DNA of 20,886 bases from Bacteroidales bacterium (GTDB lineage: Bacteria > Bacteroidota > Bacteroidia > Bacteroidales > UBA7960). The position numbers and the translations under genes are program-made. Numbering within the stretch: the stretch's first letter is position 1; each line of letters opens with the position of its first letter. Below, piece by piece: positions 6,298 to 14,149 of the stretch. The notes beneath the pieces were generated by a model. It was not told where the DNA came from, made no database searches, and saw only the letters and a list, made by a program, of their open reading frames with translations. Location of the stretch: contig SKTA01000095.1 of NCBI GenBank assembly GCA_007122745.1, forward strand, positions 1 to 20,886. Reading direction: 5' to 3'.

Positions 6298-9200
6298 TCA
6301 AGAACCATCGGAAGCCCGCGGAATGTGCATAATAAATGTGCTGCCCTCCCCTTCCCTTGAGTGAAAGTCAATCTGGCCACCGATCCCTTCAATGATGTTT
6401 TTTACAATGGAAAGACCCAACCCCATCCCCTTGGCTTTGGTTGTAAAATAGGGATCAAATATGTTTTCTTTCTGATCTTCCGGAATGCCGCAACCCTGAT
6501 CGCTAATACTAATGATGCAACGGTTTTGATCCAGCAAGCATTGCACAACTATTTCCGCTGTTTTATCTTTGTCATAAGCCTGTATGGCATTCTTTATCAG
6601 GTTGTTAAAAACCCCAAGCATCTGTTTTCTGTCAGCATGAACAAAAAACCCGTCATCATCTCCGGAGAACAACAGCCTTATGTTTACCTTTTCAAAACCC
6701 TTGTAGAGATCCAATACTTCGGGAATAAATGTTCTGAGGTTTATGTTGTCACTTTCACCGGCCGGCATCTGGGCAAAGTCGGAAAACTCTTTGGCAATAA
6801 CAGACATGTTGTCGATTTGTTCCACCATGGTTTTGGTAAAACGCTCCAACCTTTCATCCCAGTCGGGAACTTTGTCCTTCCAGGCCTTTTCGAGGTACTG
6901 GACACTCAACTTCATCGGCGTGAGCGGGTTTTTGATCTCATGGGCAACCTGTCGTGCCATCTCCCGCCAGGCGGTTTCACGCTCACTTCTGGCAAGCAGG
7001 TCTGCACTGACCGAAAGTTCATCGATCATGCGATTGTATTCGCCAATCAGGTTGCCAATTTCATCTTCCCGCGTCCAGGTAATCTTCTCGTTGGCTTTTC
7101 CAAATTGAATGCGTGCCAGTTTTTCACGGATCAGCTGCAGGGGCTTTGTTACATAGTTAGAGATAAACAGGGCTAACACAACAGCAAGTACAACCAACAA
7201 AACATAAATATTTACGAATGCCACAAGAAAGTATGAAAGCTCGCTGCGAAGCATCCCTTCGCGAGCAAAATAGGGCAGGTTCAGATAGGCGATCTTTTCG
7301 TGATAGCGATTGTAAAGTGGCGTATAGGCCGATAGGTATTGCAAATTGCCGATTTGTTCGGTATGGATGAAATGGCTTTTTTGCTCCCTGTTAATGTTAT
7401 GAAATGCGATTGGGTCCATTTTGCGCCCCACCAGGCCCTCCTCAAAAATCCTTGGACGACTTGACGCAATCATAAAGCCGTTTGTGCTGTAAATGTTTAT
7501 ATCGGAAAAGAAAACATTGGAATACTTCAGTAAAACATCATACAAACGGTATTGCATCGTATAATCCAGGTAGTATTCATCAGCCAGCGTGTTCTCAACT
7601 TCTGCAAGCACGCTGTGTGTTTTCTCATGTAAAAAGGCCATGTTTTTATTTTCATGGATGTTGAAAATGAAAAACACGGAAGCACCGCCAAAAGTTAATG
7701 CCGAAAGCAGCAGAATGGCAATCATGGAGACCTGGACCCTGTTTCTGAAGTTCATTTTGACAAGATCCTTTGGTTTTGTCCTGTTCACAAGCAACCAAAA
7801 CACCACCACCAGCACGAAAAAGGTAATGAAAAGATAGGAAAAGGGGGCAACAGCTTCAAGGAAGCTGATCCGGGGCCTGCTGATAATGATCAGGGTGTCT
7901 TCATCCTTTTGATAAGCAAGGTGATGGTAGCCGTCAAACATAAAGCTTGTAAATTCCTGATCCGCGATTTCATAAACATCGGCATAAATATTATAAACAA
8001 AAGAACCGAACTCGTTCACAAGAGTTCCATCTTTATAGGTAGCATGGGAATAATTAATCAGCTCTCTGTTGATGTCTACCGCGTCATCAATCAACAACTC
8101 CGGAAATCCCATGTCGCGGGCCAAAAACTTGGCGTCAAACTCGATATAAACGTGGTATACAGGATAATCGCCATTAGCGGTTTGCTCGGTTGACAGATGC
8201 GCTATATAACTGTTTCTTCCTGTATTGTTATCCAGATAAATAAGGTGGTTGCTAATGGTTTCCTTGCCATATCTGGCAATATAATCATCAAAGAAAACAG
8301 CGCAAGGCAGTTCTACATTTGCCGGTTTGATCAAAAGGGGCCCTTCCGGTTCACAGGTGGTAATCTGCATCTCATATTTTGCCCAAAAGTCATAAAAGTA
8401 ATGATACTGCAAATAATTATATATCGCGGTTTCATTGTAGGGGTCACGTTTGATCAGGTTCAGCAGTTGGTTATCGCTGAAAAGGGCTTCTTCGACCTCC
8501 CTGAACAGGAATTCGGCTACCGGATCTTGCTCTGAGGCCAGCTGCAGGGCCATGGTGGCTCTTTTATCCAATTCATTTTCCTTGTTAAAGCGATACAGGG
8601 CAAATGTTGAAATGATGCTAAACACAAAAAGGGCGACCACCAGTGTCGACAAGCTGATCTTGGCTGTTTTTCTGCGCCGGTCGAGCTCAAAAATCATAGC
8701 CGCTGAAATTGCAAGCAGCCAAAGAAGCGGCTTGATGCCAAATATCAAAAGTGTAAGCAATATAAGGAGCGCGAGTGTAAAGGTGCATGTAAGCACAAAA
8801 TGGCGATATGTCTCTAATAGGCTGTAAGTTAGCCTATAAAGCACAATGCTGAAAAAGTAAAATGAGACAAAGATCAGTCCGATGATCAAAAACCCAATGA
8901 GGCTGTAAACATCCAGCTTTAAAATGAAGTTCACATCGAGGTTCAGGTGGGAATTGATCACCAGTCCCTCAATCAGGTAGAGGGTCAATCCACATATCAG
9001 GTATATTAAAGTGATCAGGCCAACGCCCATTGCTACTGCTGTCGCTTTGCTTTTCGGTGGAGCCACCGGTATTTTGCGCAAATTATGAAACAAAAAATAA
9101 CCAAAAGCAGTGATCAGCACCAGGTGGAGTAGCAAATCTCCGAGAGAGGGCAAGTATACTGATGCAGCATAGAGTTCCGGGGCAAACATGTAGCCATTAT

Positions 9201-10017
9201 AGAAGACGTTTGGAATCCCGAGCCATACAGATAAAACGCGGACGGCGATAAGGCTTGCCAAAAAGCCGGCAATTGCGATGTTTTTTTGTCCTGCCTGAAG
9301 AGATTTCGAAAAAAACCGGAACGTGGTATATATAAAGATCAGCCATGCTGCTATTGCGGTAATGAGGGATATGAGATAAATGAATGTAGCCGGCTGTATA
9401 AGTGCTGCTTCCCTTTTCACTTCCAGGGAAAACAGGTACCTGCCGCCTGAGTCTTCAATCGGGTAACCCGAATCGGGGCGATCGGAGATGAAGAAAAGTG
9501 ATTCCAGTTGGGGCAGATTGACACTAAACCTGTTTTCCAAAAATTCATTCTGATACTTGAATTCGGTTTTAATCACATAATATGCCACAAATGTTTGATT
9601 TTCAAGCTCTTGTGTTTGGTAATAGTACCAACCGTTTGCTTTTTGCACGGCACCACTTGTGTTTTCGGGTGGGTCGTGGTTTTGCAAGGGAATGGCATTA
9701 TGCGACCAGAAGACCGGTTGGTTGTTTTGATATACAACAAAAGTGATCCCCTTATTCGGAAACAGCTTGTTAATTTTTTGCAGATAATTCGGATCATTTG
9801 TGCTTTTGCCCTGCGAGGCGATATATTGGTCAACAAACTTTGTTAGTTCTTTTTCTACAATTCCCTCATTTTCAAGCATTGCTTTTTGAAAACGGTATGC
9901 GTGTTGCGCGCTGTCTGTTTTCACCATGCGAACCTGATAGGTGATTCCGCTTATCACCAATGCCAGTAAAGCTAGCAGCAGGTTATTAATCATTTTTTTC
10001 AGGCTGGATTTTTGCAT
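6298..10017 (-). CDS. Large multi-sensor NtrY-like histidine kinase
   Basis: A 1239-aa membrane sensor kinase. Order of parts: TM helix about 11-30; extracytoplasmic region 31-208; a cluster of about seven hydrophobic helices 209-475; a second extracytoplasmic region about 480-750; two TM helices near 755-815; a third extracytoplasmic region to about 925; TM 928-953; HAMP 950-1003; HisKA with His1026 in QVAHEIKNPLTPMKLS; HATPase with NNLIKNAI (N box), SDQGCGIP (G1), DPYFTTK (F box) and GMGLGLSIV (G2). The H-E-I-K-N-P-L-T-P phosphoacceptor motif is that of the NtrY/NtrB class. All catalytic residues look intact. No response regulator adjoins it, so its partner is elsewhere. The signal sensed is unknown. 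A weak -7-like TATTTTAG lies on the minus strand at 10066-10073. Confidence 0.9.
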   Translation of the reverse strand: MQKSSLKKMINNLLLALLALVISGITYQVRMVKTDSAQHAYRFQKAMLENEGIVEKELTKFVDQYIASQGKSTNDPNYLQKINKLFPNKGITFVVYQNNQPVFWSHNAIPLQNHDPPENTSGAVQKANGWYYYQTQELENQTFVAYYVIKTEFKYQNEFLENRFSVNLPQLESLFFISDRPDSGYPIEDSGGRYLFSLEVKREAALIQPATFIYLISLITAIAAWLIFIYTTFRFFSKSLQAGQKNIAIAGFLASLIAVRVLSVWLGIPNVFYNGYMFAPELYAASVYLPSLGDLLLHLVLITAFGYFLFHNLRKIPVAPPKSKATAVAMGVGLITLIYLICGLTLYLIEGLVINSHLNLDVNFILKLDVYSLIGFLIIGLIFVSFYFFSIVLYRLTYSLLETYRHFVLTCTFTLALLILLTLLIFGIKPLLWLLAISAAMIFELDRRRKTAKISLSTLVVALFVFSIISTFALYRFNKENELDKRATMALQLASEQDPVAEFLFREVEEALFSDNQLLNLIKRDPYNETAIYNYLQYHYFYDFWAKYEMQITTCEPEGPLLIKPANVELPCAVFFDDYIARYGKETISNHLIYLDNNTGRNSYIAHLSTEQTANGDYPVYHVYIEFDAKFLARDMGFPELLIDDAVDINRELINYSHATYKDGTLVNEFGSFVYNIYADVYEIADQEFTSFMFDGYHHLAYQKDEDTLIIISRPRISFLEAVAPFSYLFITFFVLVVVFWLLVNRTKPKDLVKMNFRNRVQVSMIAILLLSALTFGGASVFFIFNIHENKNMAFLHEKTHSVLAEVENTLADEYYLDYTMQYRLYDVLLKYSNVFFSDINIYSTNGFMIASSRPRIFEEGLVGRKMDPIAFHNINREQKSHFIHTEQIGNLQYLSAYTPLYNRYHEKIAYLNLPYFAREGMLRSELSYFLVAFVNIYVLLVVLAVVLALFISNYVTKPLQLIREKLARIQFGKANEKITWTREDEIGNLIGEYNRMIDELSVSADLLARSERETAWREMARQVAHEIKNPLTPMKLSVQYLEKAWKDKVPDWDERLERFTKTMVEQIDNMSVIAKEFSDFAQMPAGESDNINLRTFIPEVLDLYKGFEKVNIRLLFSGDDDGFFVHADRKQMLGVFNNLIKNAIQAYDKDKTAEIVVQCLLDQNRCIISISDQGCGIPEDQKENIFDPYFTTKAKGMGLGLSIVKNIIEGIGGQIDFHSREGEGSTFIMHIPRASDGS

Positions 10018-10080
10018 GGCTATAAGGTGTGTGTATTATGGTAGCAAACAGGATGCCAGTTTGTGCTAAAATACGAAAAA

Positions 10081-10128
10081 GAAGTTTAGGAGGTTAGAAG
10101 TTTAGGTGGTTAGAGGTTTAGGTGGTTA
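10081..10128. repeat. 16-bp tandem repeat, three copies
   Basis: GAAGTTTAGGAGGTTA (10081-10096), GAAGTTTAGGTGGTTA (10097-10112) and GAGGTTTAGGTGGTTA (10113-10128) follow each other without gap, each differing from the next at a single base. It is intergenic, upstream of the large kinase gene. Each unit itself contains two similar halves (GTTTAGG / GGTTA). Confidence 0.9.
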
Positions 10129-10238
10129 GCGGGCTTGTGTTTTTCATTCTGAGTTGGAAGCCCCGGCGCAAAAGGCCACAATACTGAAATGACACCGGGA
10201 TGCCGTGTTCGTTGTTTTTTGTTCTTCATTATCTGTGC

Positions 10239-10262
10239 GATTTCAGAATTCGGATTTCAGAA
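10239..10262. repeat. Short direct repeat, GATTTCAGAA twice
   Basis: Identical 10-mers at 10239-10248 and 10253-10262, with a 14-base period. Too short to assign a role; it may be part of a decayed dispersed repeat. Confidence 0.5.
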
Positions 10263-10360
10263 AAAACAGGCAAAAATCTGCGTGAATCTTTGTCATCCAT
10301 GAGCCATTTGCCACCAGCGGATAACAGTAAATTCAACCAATCAACGATTGAACCTTAATC

Positions 10361-11287
10361 TCAGCCTCTTTTCCTAAAGACAAACACCTCGCTGCTCCAG
10401 GGTGTTTTTCCAAGGGTTGCCTTCATATTAGACCAAAAACCAATTAAAAACGCATTCAATGGTGCCATCCGATTTCTTTTGTTTTGTTCACTGAGCCATG
10501 AAACATAATAACTGTCGAAAGGCATGCCTCTTTTTGCCACTAAATCATAACCGGCTTTAGTACAAGAACTTACGATGCTTTCCCTGGTAAAATGATAAAG
10601 GTGTCGTGGCAAATCCCATCCTGCCCAGTATTTTTTATAATAATTTGCATCGGTGCTTTTGGCCATAGGAACTGCAATAAGAAGAACGCCGTCTATGTTT
10701 AGTTTTGTATGAAAATCATCCAGCACAGAAGGGAAATCATGCAGATGTTCCAGAACATGCCAAAGGGTTATTACATCATAAGCTCCTGTTTTATTTCCGA
10801 ACAAAACATCCAGATCATTTATTATGTTCAAATCCTTTGCTTCTGCTTTTTGCCTGGCATTTATCTCTGGTTCGTATCCTGTTGATATAAAACCATTTTG
10901 CTGTGCATAATCAATAAAGTTGCCCGTGCCGCAGCCAAAATCCAGTAGTTTTCGACATTGTGGTTTTGTATGCTTTTTTAACAAAGCAATTTTTTTCCGT
11001 AACATGGTTTTTTGAACCATAAAATAGATCCTTTCCTTTATGGTTTGTTTGTTTTCTGTATGAGAAATATACGCGTCGGAGTGATAGTATTTTTTGATCT
11101 CATTTTCGGTTGGACGCGGGTTGGTAAAAAGAAGGCTACATGAGGGGCATTTTTCTATTTTAAATGTTTTATGCGAAACAAGCATATCAACTGCTTCTAA
11201 AAACAGTCTGTTTGAAATGTCATATGCGCTGTTTATCAACGGATTAAGACACAACGGGCATTGGTTTAGCTTTTCCATACTTGTCAT
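10361..11287 (-). CDS. Zinc-ribbon class I SAM-dependent methyltransferase
   Basis: A 308-aa protein with an N-terminal four-cysteine ribbon (Cys10, Cys13, Cys47, Cys50: CPLC and CPSC, then LLFTNPRP) and a Rossmann methyltransferase domain. Motif I is LDFGCGTG at 115-122, the acidic residue after strand 2 is in GYEPE (138-141), and LWHVLEHLHD near 175-184 is a post-I motif. The substrate cannot be told; relatives act on small molecules, lipids or glycans. The ATG at 11287 is chosen because the frame upstream runs into mnmG and the parS palindrome; an ATG at 11278 is also possible. It is the last gene of the DUF4175-ybeY-mnmG operon, an arrangement I recall from other Bacteroidota. The C-terminus ends in basic residues (FRKRG). 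Confidence 0.85.
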   Translation of the reverse strand: MTSMEKLNQCPLCLNPLINSAYDISNRLFLEAVDMLVSHKTFKIEKCPSCSLLFTNPRPTENEIKKYYHSDAYISHTENKQTIKERIYFMVQKTMLRKKIALLKKHTKPQCRKLLDFGCGTGNFIDYAQQNGFISTGYEPEINARQKAEAKDLNIINDLDVLFGNKTGAYDVITLWHVLEHLHDFPSVLDDFHTKLNIDGVLLIAVPMAKSTDANYYKKYWAGWDLPRHLYHFTRESIVSSCTKAGYDLVAKRGMPFDSYYVSWLSEQNKRNRMAPLNAFLIGFWSNMKATLGKTPWSSEVFVFRKRG

Positions 11288-11303
11288 TGTTCCACGTGGA
11301 ACA
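11288..11303. promoter_or_regulatory. parS: parS centromere-like site (ParB binding)
   Basis: TGTTCCACGTGGAACA is a perfect 16-bp palindrome and fits the widely conserved parS consensus TGTTnCACGTGnAACA at every fixed position. ParB loads here, spreads on DNA and works with ParA and SMC to segregate the chromosome origin. It fills exactly the space between the mnmG stop codon (11304-11306) and the methyltransferase ATG (11287). In bacteria with parS, sites cluster near oriC, and mnmG (gidA) is often origin-proximal. No parA, parB or dnaA is inside the window. Confidence 0.88.
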
Positions 11304-13187
11304 TTATCGTCCCAAATAAACGAGTAAAACAGAAACATCTGAAGGGGTGATACCACTTATGCGACTAGCCTGGCCAATATTATCAGGTTTAACGCGATTA
11401 AGTTTTTCACGGGCCTCCATGCTCATCGATGGAAATACCATATAGTCGATCTCTTTTGGTAGCGAGATGTTTTCGAGGCGATTTATTTTTTCAGCTATCT
11501 CCCTTTCTTTCTCAAGGTAACCTGAATACTTCATTTGAATTTCAACGGACTCCCATGCCTCCTTAATTAAAGAAGGGTCTGAATGTAAATTGACAATTGC
11601 ACGCCGGAGCTCTGAATCAAAATCAATAAGCTGTTTTAGTTTAACCTGTGGTCGCAAAATCAAATTGGCATATTTGGTTTTCCTTTCAATTCCAGATGTG
11701 TTAACATTTTCCAGGTAAGTGTTTATACGGCCGGGCTCAACACTTGTAGTGTTTAATATGTTTTCAATACCAAGTATGAGTTCTGTTTTCACTTTAAGAC
11801 GTTCGTATCTTTCGTGTCCGGCAAGACCTATTTCGTGCCCGAGTGTGGTCAGTCTTTGATCGGCATTATCCTGACGCAAAAGTATTCTGAATTCGGCACG
11901 ACTGGTAAACATTCGGTAAGGCTCCTGTGTGCCTTTTGTAACTAAATCATCTACAAGTACACCTATGTAGGCTTCAGAGCGCTTTAATACTATTGGCAGC
12001 TCATTATTAATATTGCGATGGGCATTGATTCCGGCAATCAAACCCTGGGCGGCAGCTTCTTCATAGCCGGTGGTGCCATTTACCTGACCTGCAAAATAGA
12101 GGTTTTGTATAATTTTGCTCTCTAATGAATAATTGAGTTGCTGGGGGGGGAAATAATCATATTCTATAGCGTACCCGGGTTGCAAAATTCTTGCCTTTTC
12201 AAAACCTGGTATCTCTTTCAGTGCCCGAAACTGAATCTCAATTGGAAGACTCGATGAAAATCCGTTAATGTAAAGCTCATGACTTTCCCTGCCGTCCGGT
12301 TCAACAAAAAGTTGATGCCGGTCTCGTTCAGTAAAACGATCTAATTTGTCTTCTATTGAGGGACAATATCTAGGTCCTGTTCCCTGTATTCTGCCGGCAA
12401 ATAACGGCGATTGTTCAAAACCTTGTCTTAATATTTGATGAACCTTTTCGTTGGTATAACATAAATAACAGTTCATTTGCTCTTTTAATGGAGGTGTATC
12501 CATAAAAGAGAATTTTCCGGTCGGATCATCTCCGGGTTGTGGAGTCATTGAAGAAAAGTCTACAGACCGCTTATCCACCCTAACCGGTGTACCGGTTTTT
12601 AAACGCTGAGAAAGTATGCCCCTTTTCCTTAGATCCTGTGTTAAACCACTCGCATTCTCCTCCCCAAGTCTTCCACCTCCAAAGTTGATTGATCCAATAT
12701 GTATTTTTCCATTTAAAAATGTGCCACTCGTAATAATAACAGCATCAGAATATATCTTTCCCGCGAGTTTTGCCTGTACACCGATTACGCCCTTATTCTT
12801 ATATATCAATGCGTCAACCGAATCCTGCCATAAATGTAAGTTGGGAATGTCCATTAATAACTCCTGCCATTTCATCGAAAACCGAATTCGGTCACTTTGC
12901 GCCCGTGGTGACCACATGGCAGGCCCTTTGCTTCTATTTAACATCCTAAACTGGATCATTGTATGATCCGTAACAATGGCGCTTAATCCGCCCAGTGCAT
13001 CTATTTCCCTGACAATCTGGCCTTTAGCTACGCCTCCCATGGCCGGATTGCACGACATTTTCGCTAAAACACCAACGTTTAATGTGATCAGCAAAACCTT
13101 TGACCCAAGTTTTGCAGCCGCAGCGGCAGCCTCACAACCGGCATGCCCCCCTCCTACTACAATAATATCGTAGCGATCTATGAGCAT
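11304..13187 (-). CDS. mnmG: tRNA uridine-5-carboxymethylaminomethyl modification enzyme MnmG (GidA)
   Basis: With MnmE (GTPase, not in this window) it installs carboxymethylaminomethyl or aminomethyl groups on wobble uridine 34 of certain tRNAs, using FAD, NADH, folate and glycine or ammonia. The 627 aa match the usual length. Visible features are the FAD dinucleotide fold IIVVGGGHAGCEAA (8-21), MSCNPAMGGVAKGQIVREIDALGG with Cys46, the block DHTMIQFRMLNRSKGPA, TGTFLNGKIHIG, and NGTTGYEEAAAQGLIAG of the second FAD contact. The C-terminal helical domain that contacts MnmE and tRNA is complete, ending in DVSVLLVYLGR. It lies in the operon 15 bases after ybeY and its stop codon abuts the parS site. 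Confidence 0.97.
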   Translation of the reverse strand: MLIDRYDIIVVGGGHAGCEAAAAAAKLGSKVLLITLNVGVLAKMSCNPAMGGVAKGQIVREIDALGGLSAIVTDHTMIQFRMLNRSKGPAMWSPRAQSDRIRFSMKWQELLMDIPNLHLWQDSVDALIYKNKGVIGVQAKLAGKIYSDAVIITSGTFLNGKIHIGSINFGGGRLGEENASGLTQDLRKRGILSQRLKTGTPVRVDKRSVDFSSMTPQPGDDPTGKFSFMDTPPLKEQMNCYLCYTNEKVHQILRQGFEQSPLFAGRIQGTGPRYCPSIEDKLDRFTERDRHQLFVEPDGRESHELYINGFSSSLPIEIQFRALKEIPGFEKARILQPGYAIEYDYFPPQQLNYSLESKIIQNLYFAGQVNGTTGYEEAAAQGLIAGINAHRNINNELPIVLKRSEAYIGVLVDDLVTKGTQEPYRMFTSRAEFRILLRQDNADQRLTTLGHEIGLAGHERYERLKVKTELILGIENILNTTSVEPGRINTYLENVNTSGIERKTKYANLILRPQVKLKQLIDFDSELRRAIVNLHSDPSLIKEAWESVEIQMKYSGYLEKEREIAEKINRLENISLPKEIDYMVFPSMSMEAREKLNRVKPDNIGQASRISGITPSDVSVLLVYLGR

Positions 13188-13202
13188 AATTCCATTTTAT
13201 AA

Positions 13203-13643
13203 TTAAGTGAGCAAAGATAGGTAATAATTCTCTTTTTCACGCATCGCCTTGCGTGCCATATCTTCCTGATCATCAAAACCTAAAAGGTGCAAAATGCCAT
13301 GTATGATTACGCGGTGAAGTTCCATTTTAAAATGCACGTTGTATTCCTGTGCATTTTCCTTAACCCGGTCAACACTTATGAATATGTCTCCACTAATGCC
13401 ATCATATTCATCATTGTAATTAAATGTAATGATGTCTGTTAAGGTGTCGTGATTCAGGTACTCACGGTTTATTCTGAGCAATTGGCTGTCATCACAGAAC
13501 ACAAACTGGATCACACCAGGAATTTGTCCCTCATTTTTAATGGCAGACGTAATCCAGATTCGGGTCTCATGTTTGTTAAAGCCCTTTATGGTGGCTTTTT
13601 CAAAATTGAAGAAAATATCGTGCCGGTTTGATGGGTGGTTCAT
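13203..13643 (-). CDS. ybeY: Endoribonuclease YbeY (rRNA maturation)
   Basis: Metal-dependent single-strand endoribonuclease of UPF0054, needed for 16S rRNA 3'-end maturation and ribosome quality control. The 146-aa protein has the family core NREYLNHDTLTDIITFNY, GDIFIS and HRVIIHGILHLLGFDD. The metal site in E. coli is H-x3-H-x5-H; here His115 and His119 are present but the third position is Asp125 instead of His. I believe this change is common in Bacteroidota YbeY, with the other residues well kept, so activity is likely. It starts one base after the stop of the ATPase-fold gene, so the two are probably translationally coupled, and is followed by mnmG after 15 bases. Confidence 0.94.
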   Translation of the reverse strand: MNHPSNRHDIFFNFEKATIKGFNKHETRIWITSAIKNEGQIPGVIQFVFCDDSQLLRINREYLNHDTLTDIITFNYNDEYDGISGDIFISVDRVKENAQEYNVHFKMELHRVIIHGILHLLGFDDQEDMARKAMREKENYYLSLLT

Positions 13644-13644
13644 T

Positions 13645-14148
13645 TTACTGTTTCACGCCAACCTGAAGTTTTTCATAATATTTCTGTAACAATTCGATGC
13701 GCTGATTGGTAAGCATCTCATTGATTCCGGTAACATGAAATACCATTGTAAATGTTTCTTTTCCTGAGTCAATGATAATTTCGTCACTAAGCATGTGGAG
13801 CATCATCATTCGGCGCCATTCCCCGTTAAACGCCTCCTGCTCATCGATACTTTTATCCTTAACAATCTCATACTGCCTGGCAAAGTCTAAAAAACAATTA
13901 TAAACCTTCAGTGTAAAAAACATTCCTGTTGGTTTCTTTTTAAAATCTATATCAAAATAAAAAGTCTTTTCATTTGTACAATCTATACAAATCTCGAGCG
14001 CAAGGCTGTTTGAGGCTACTATATTGCCAAAATAGTAATCATAAACATGGAAATCATCACATATCTGCTCAATAAACGATTCAAGCTTATTGAGTTCGTA
14101 GATTTCAGCTTTTAATCTAAGCTTTCTTTCAAGGTAATTATTTTTCAT
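13645..14148 (-). CDS. Degenerate GHKL (RsbW-like) ATPase-fold protein
   Basis: A 167-aa protein I cannot assign by strong motif. Its length, position before ybeY and sequence pattern match the small RsbW-like ATP-binding protein that I recall in this position in other Bacteroidota. Remembered homologues have an N box like YGNxLxAVxEAVNNAIxHGN, a G1 box DEGxGFD and a segment RGxFLMxxLxDEVxF. Here these align with YYFGNIVASNSLALEICIDC, LKVYNCFLDFARQY and WRRMMMLHMLSDEIIID. The fold pattern is kept, but the Asn/Glu of the N box and the DxGxG are gone, so ATP binding is unlikely. If so it would be a pseudo-ATPase acting by protein contact. One-base gaps on both sides tie it to DUF4175 and ybeY. 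The homology rests on my own alignment from memory. Confidence 0.6.
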   Translation of the reverse strand: MKNNYLERKLRLKAEIYELNKLESFIEQICDDFHVYDYYFGNIVASNSLALEICIDCTNEKTFYFDIDFKKKPTGMFFTLKVYNCFLDFARQYEIVKDKSIDEQEAFNGEWRRMMMLHMLSDEIIIDSGKETFTMVFHVTGINEMLTNQRIELLQKYYEKLQVGVKQ

Positions 14149-14149
14149 A

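Larger units (their letters stand above)
10018..10360. other. Gene-free gap between kinase and methyltransferase genes
   Basis: 343 bases with no credible gene. It contains a 16-bp tandem repeat (10081-10128), a 10-bp direct repeat GATTTCAGAA (10239-10248 and 10253-10262), and patches that resemble degenerate dispersed intergenic repeats (10141-10200 and 10270-10315). It would have to carry the kinase promoter and the 3' end of the mnmG operon; no T-tailed terminator hairpin is seen. Confidence 0.65.

Noticed and set aside
6361..7176. Long plus-strand reading frame opposite the kinase gene
   Set aside because: It lies fully antisense to the conserved HAMP/HisKA/HATPase part of the kinase and has no recognisable motif; it is a by-product of the codon use on the other strand.
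10334..10351. Small hairpin after the methyltransferase gene as a terminator
   Set aside because: The stem CAATC/GATTG has only five pairs and no T-tract follows on the minus strand.
10361..11356. Upstream start for the methyltransferase at 11356
   Set aside because: It would overlap the mnmG coding end and translate the parS palindrome (as NVPRGT). The Cys ribbon begins just after the ATG at 11287, so the extension is not part of the family.
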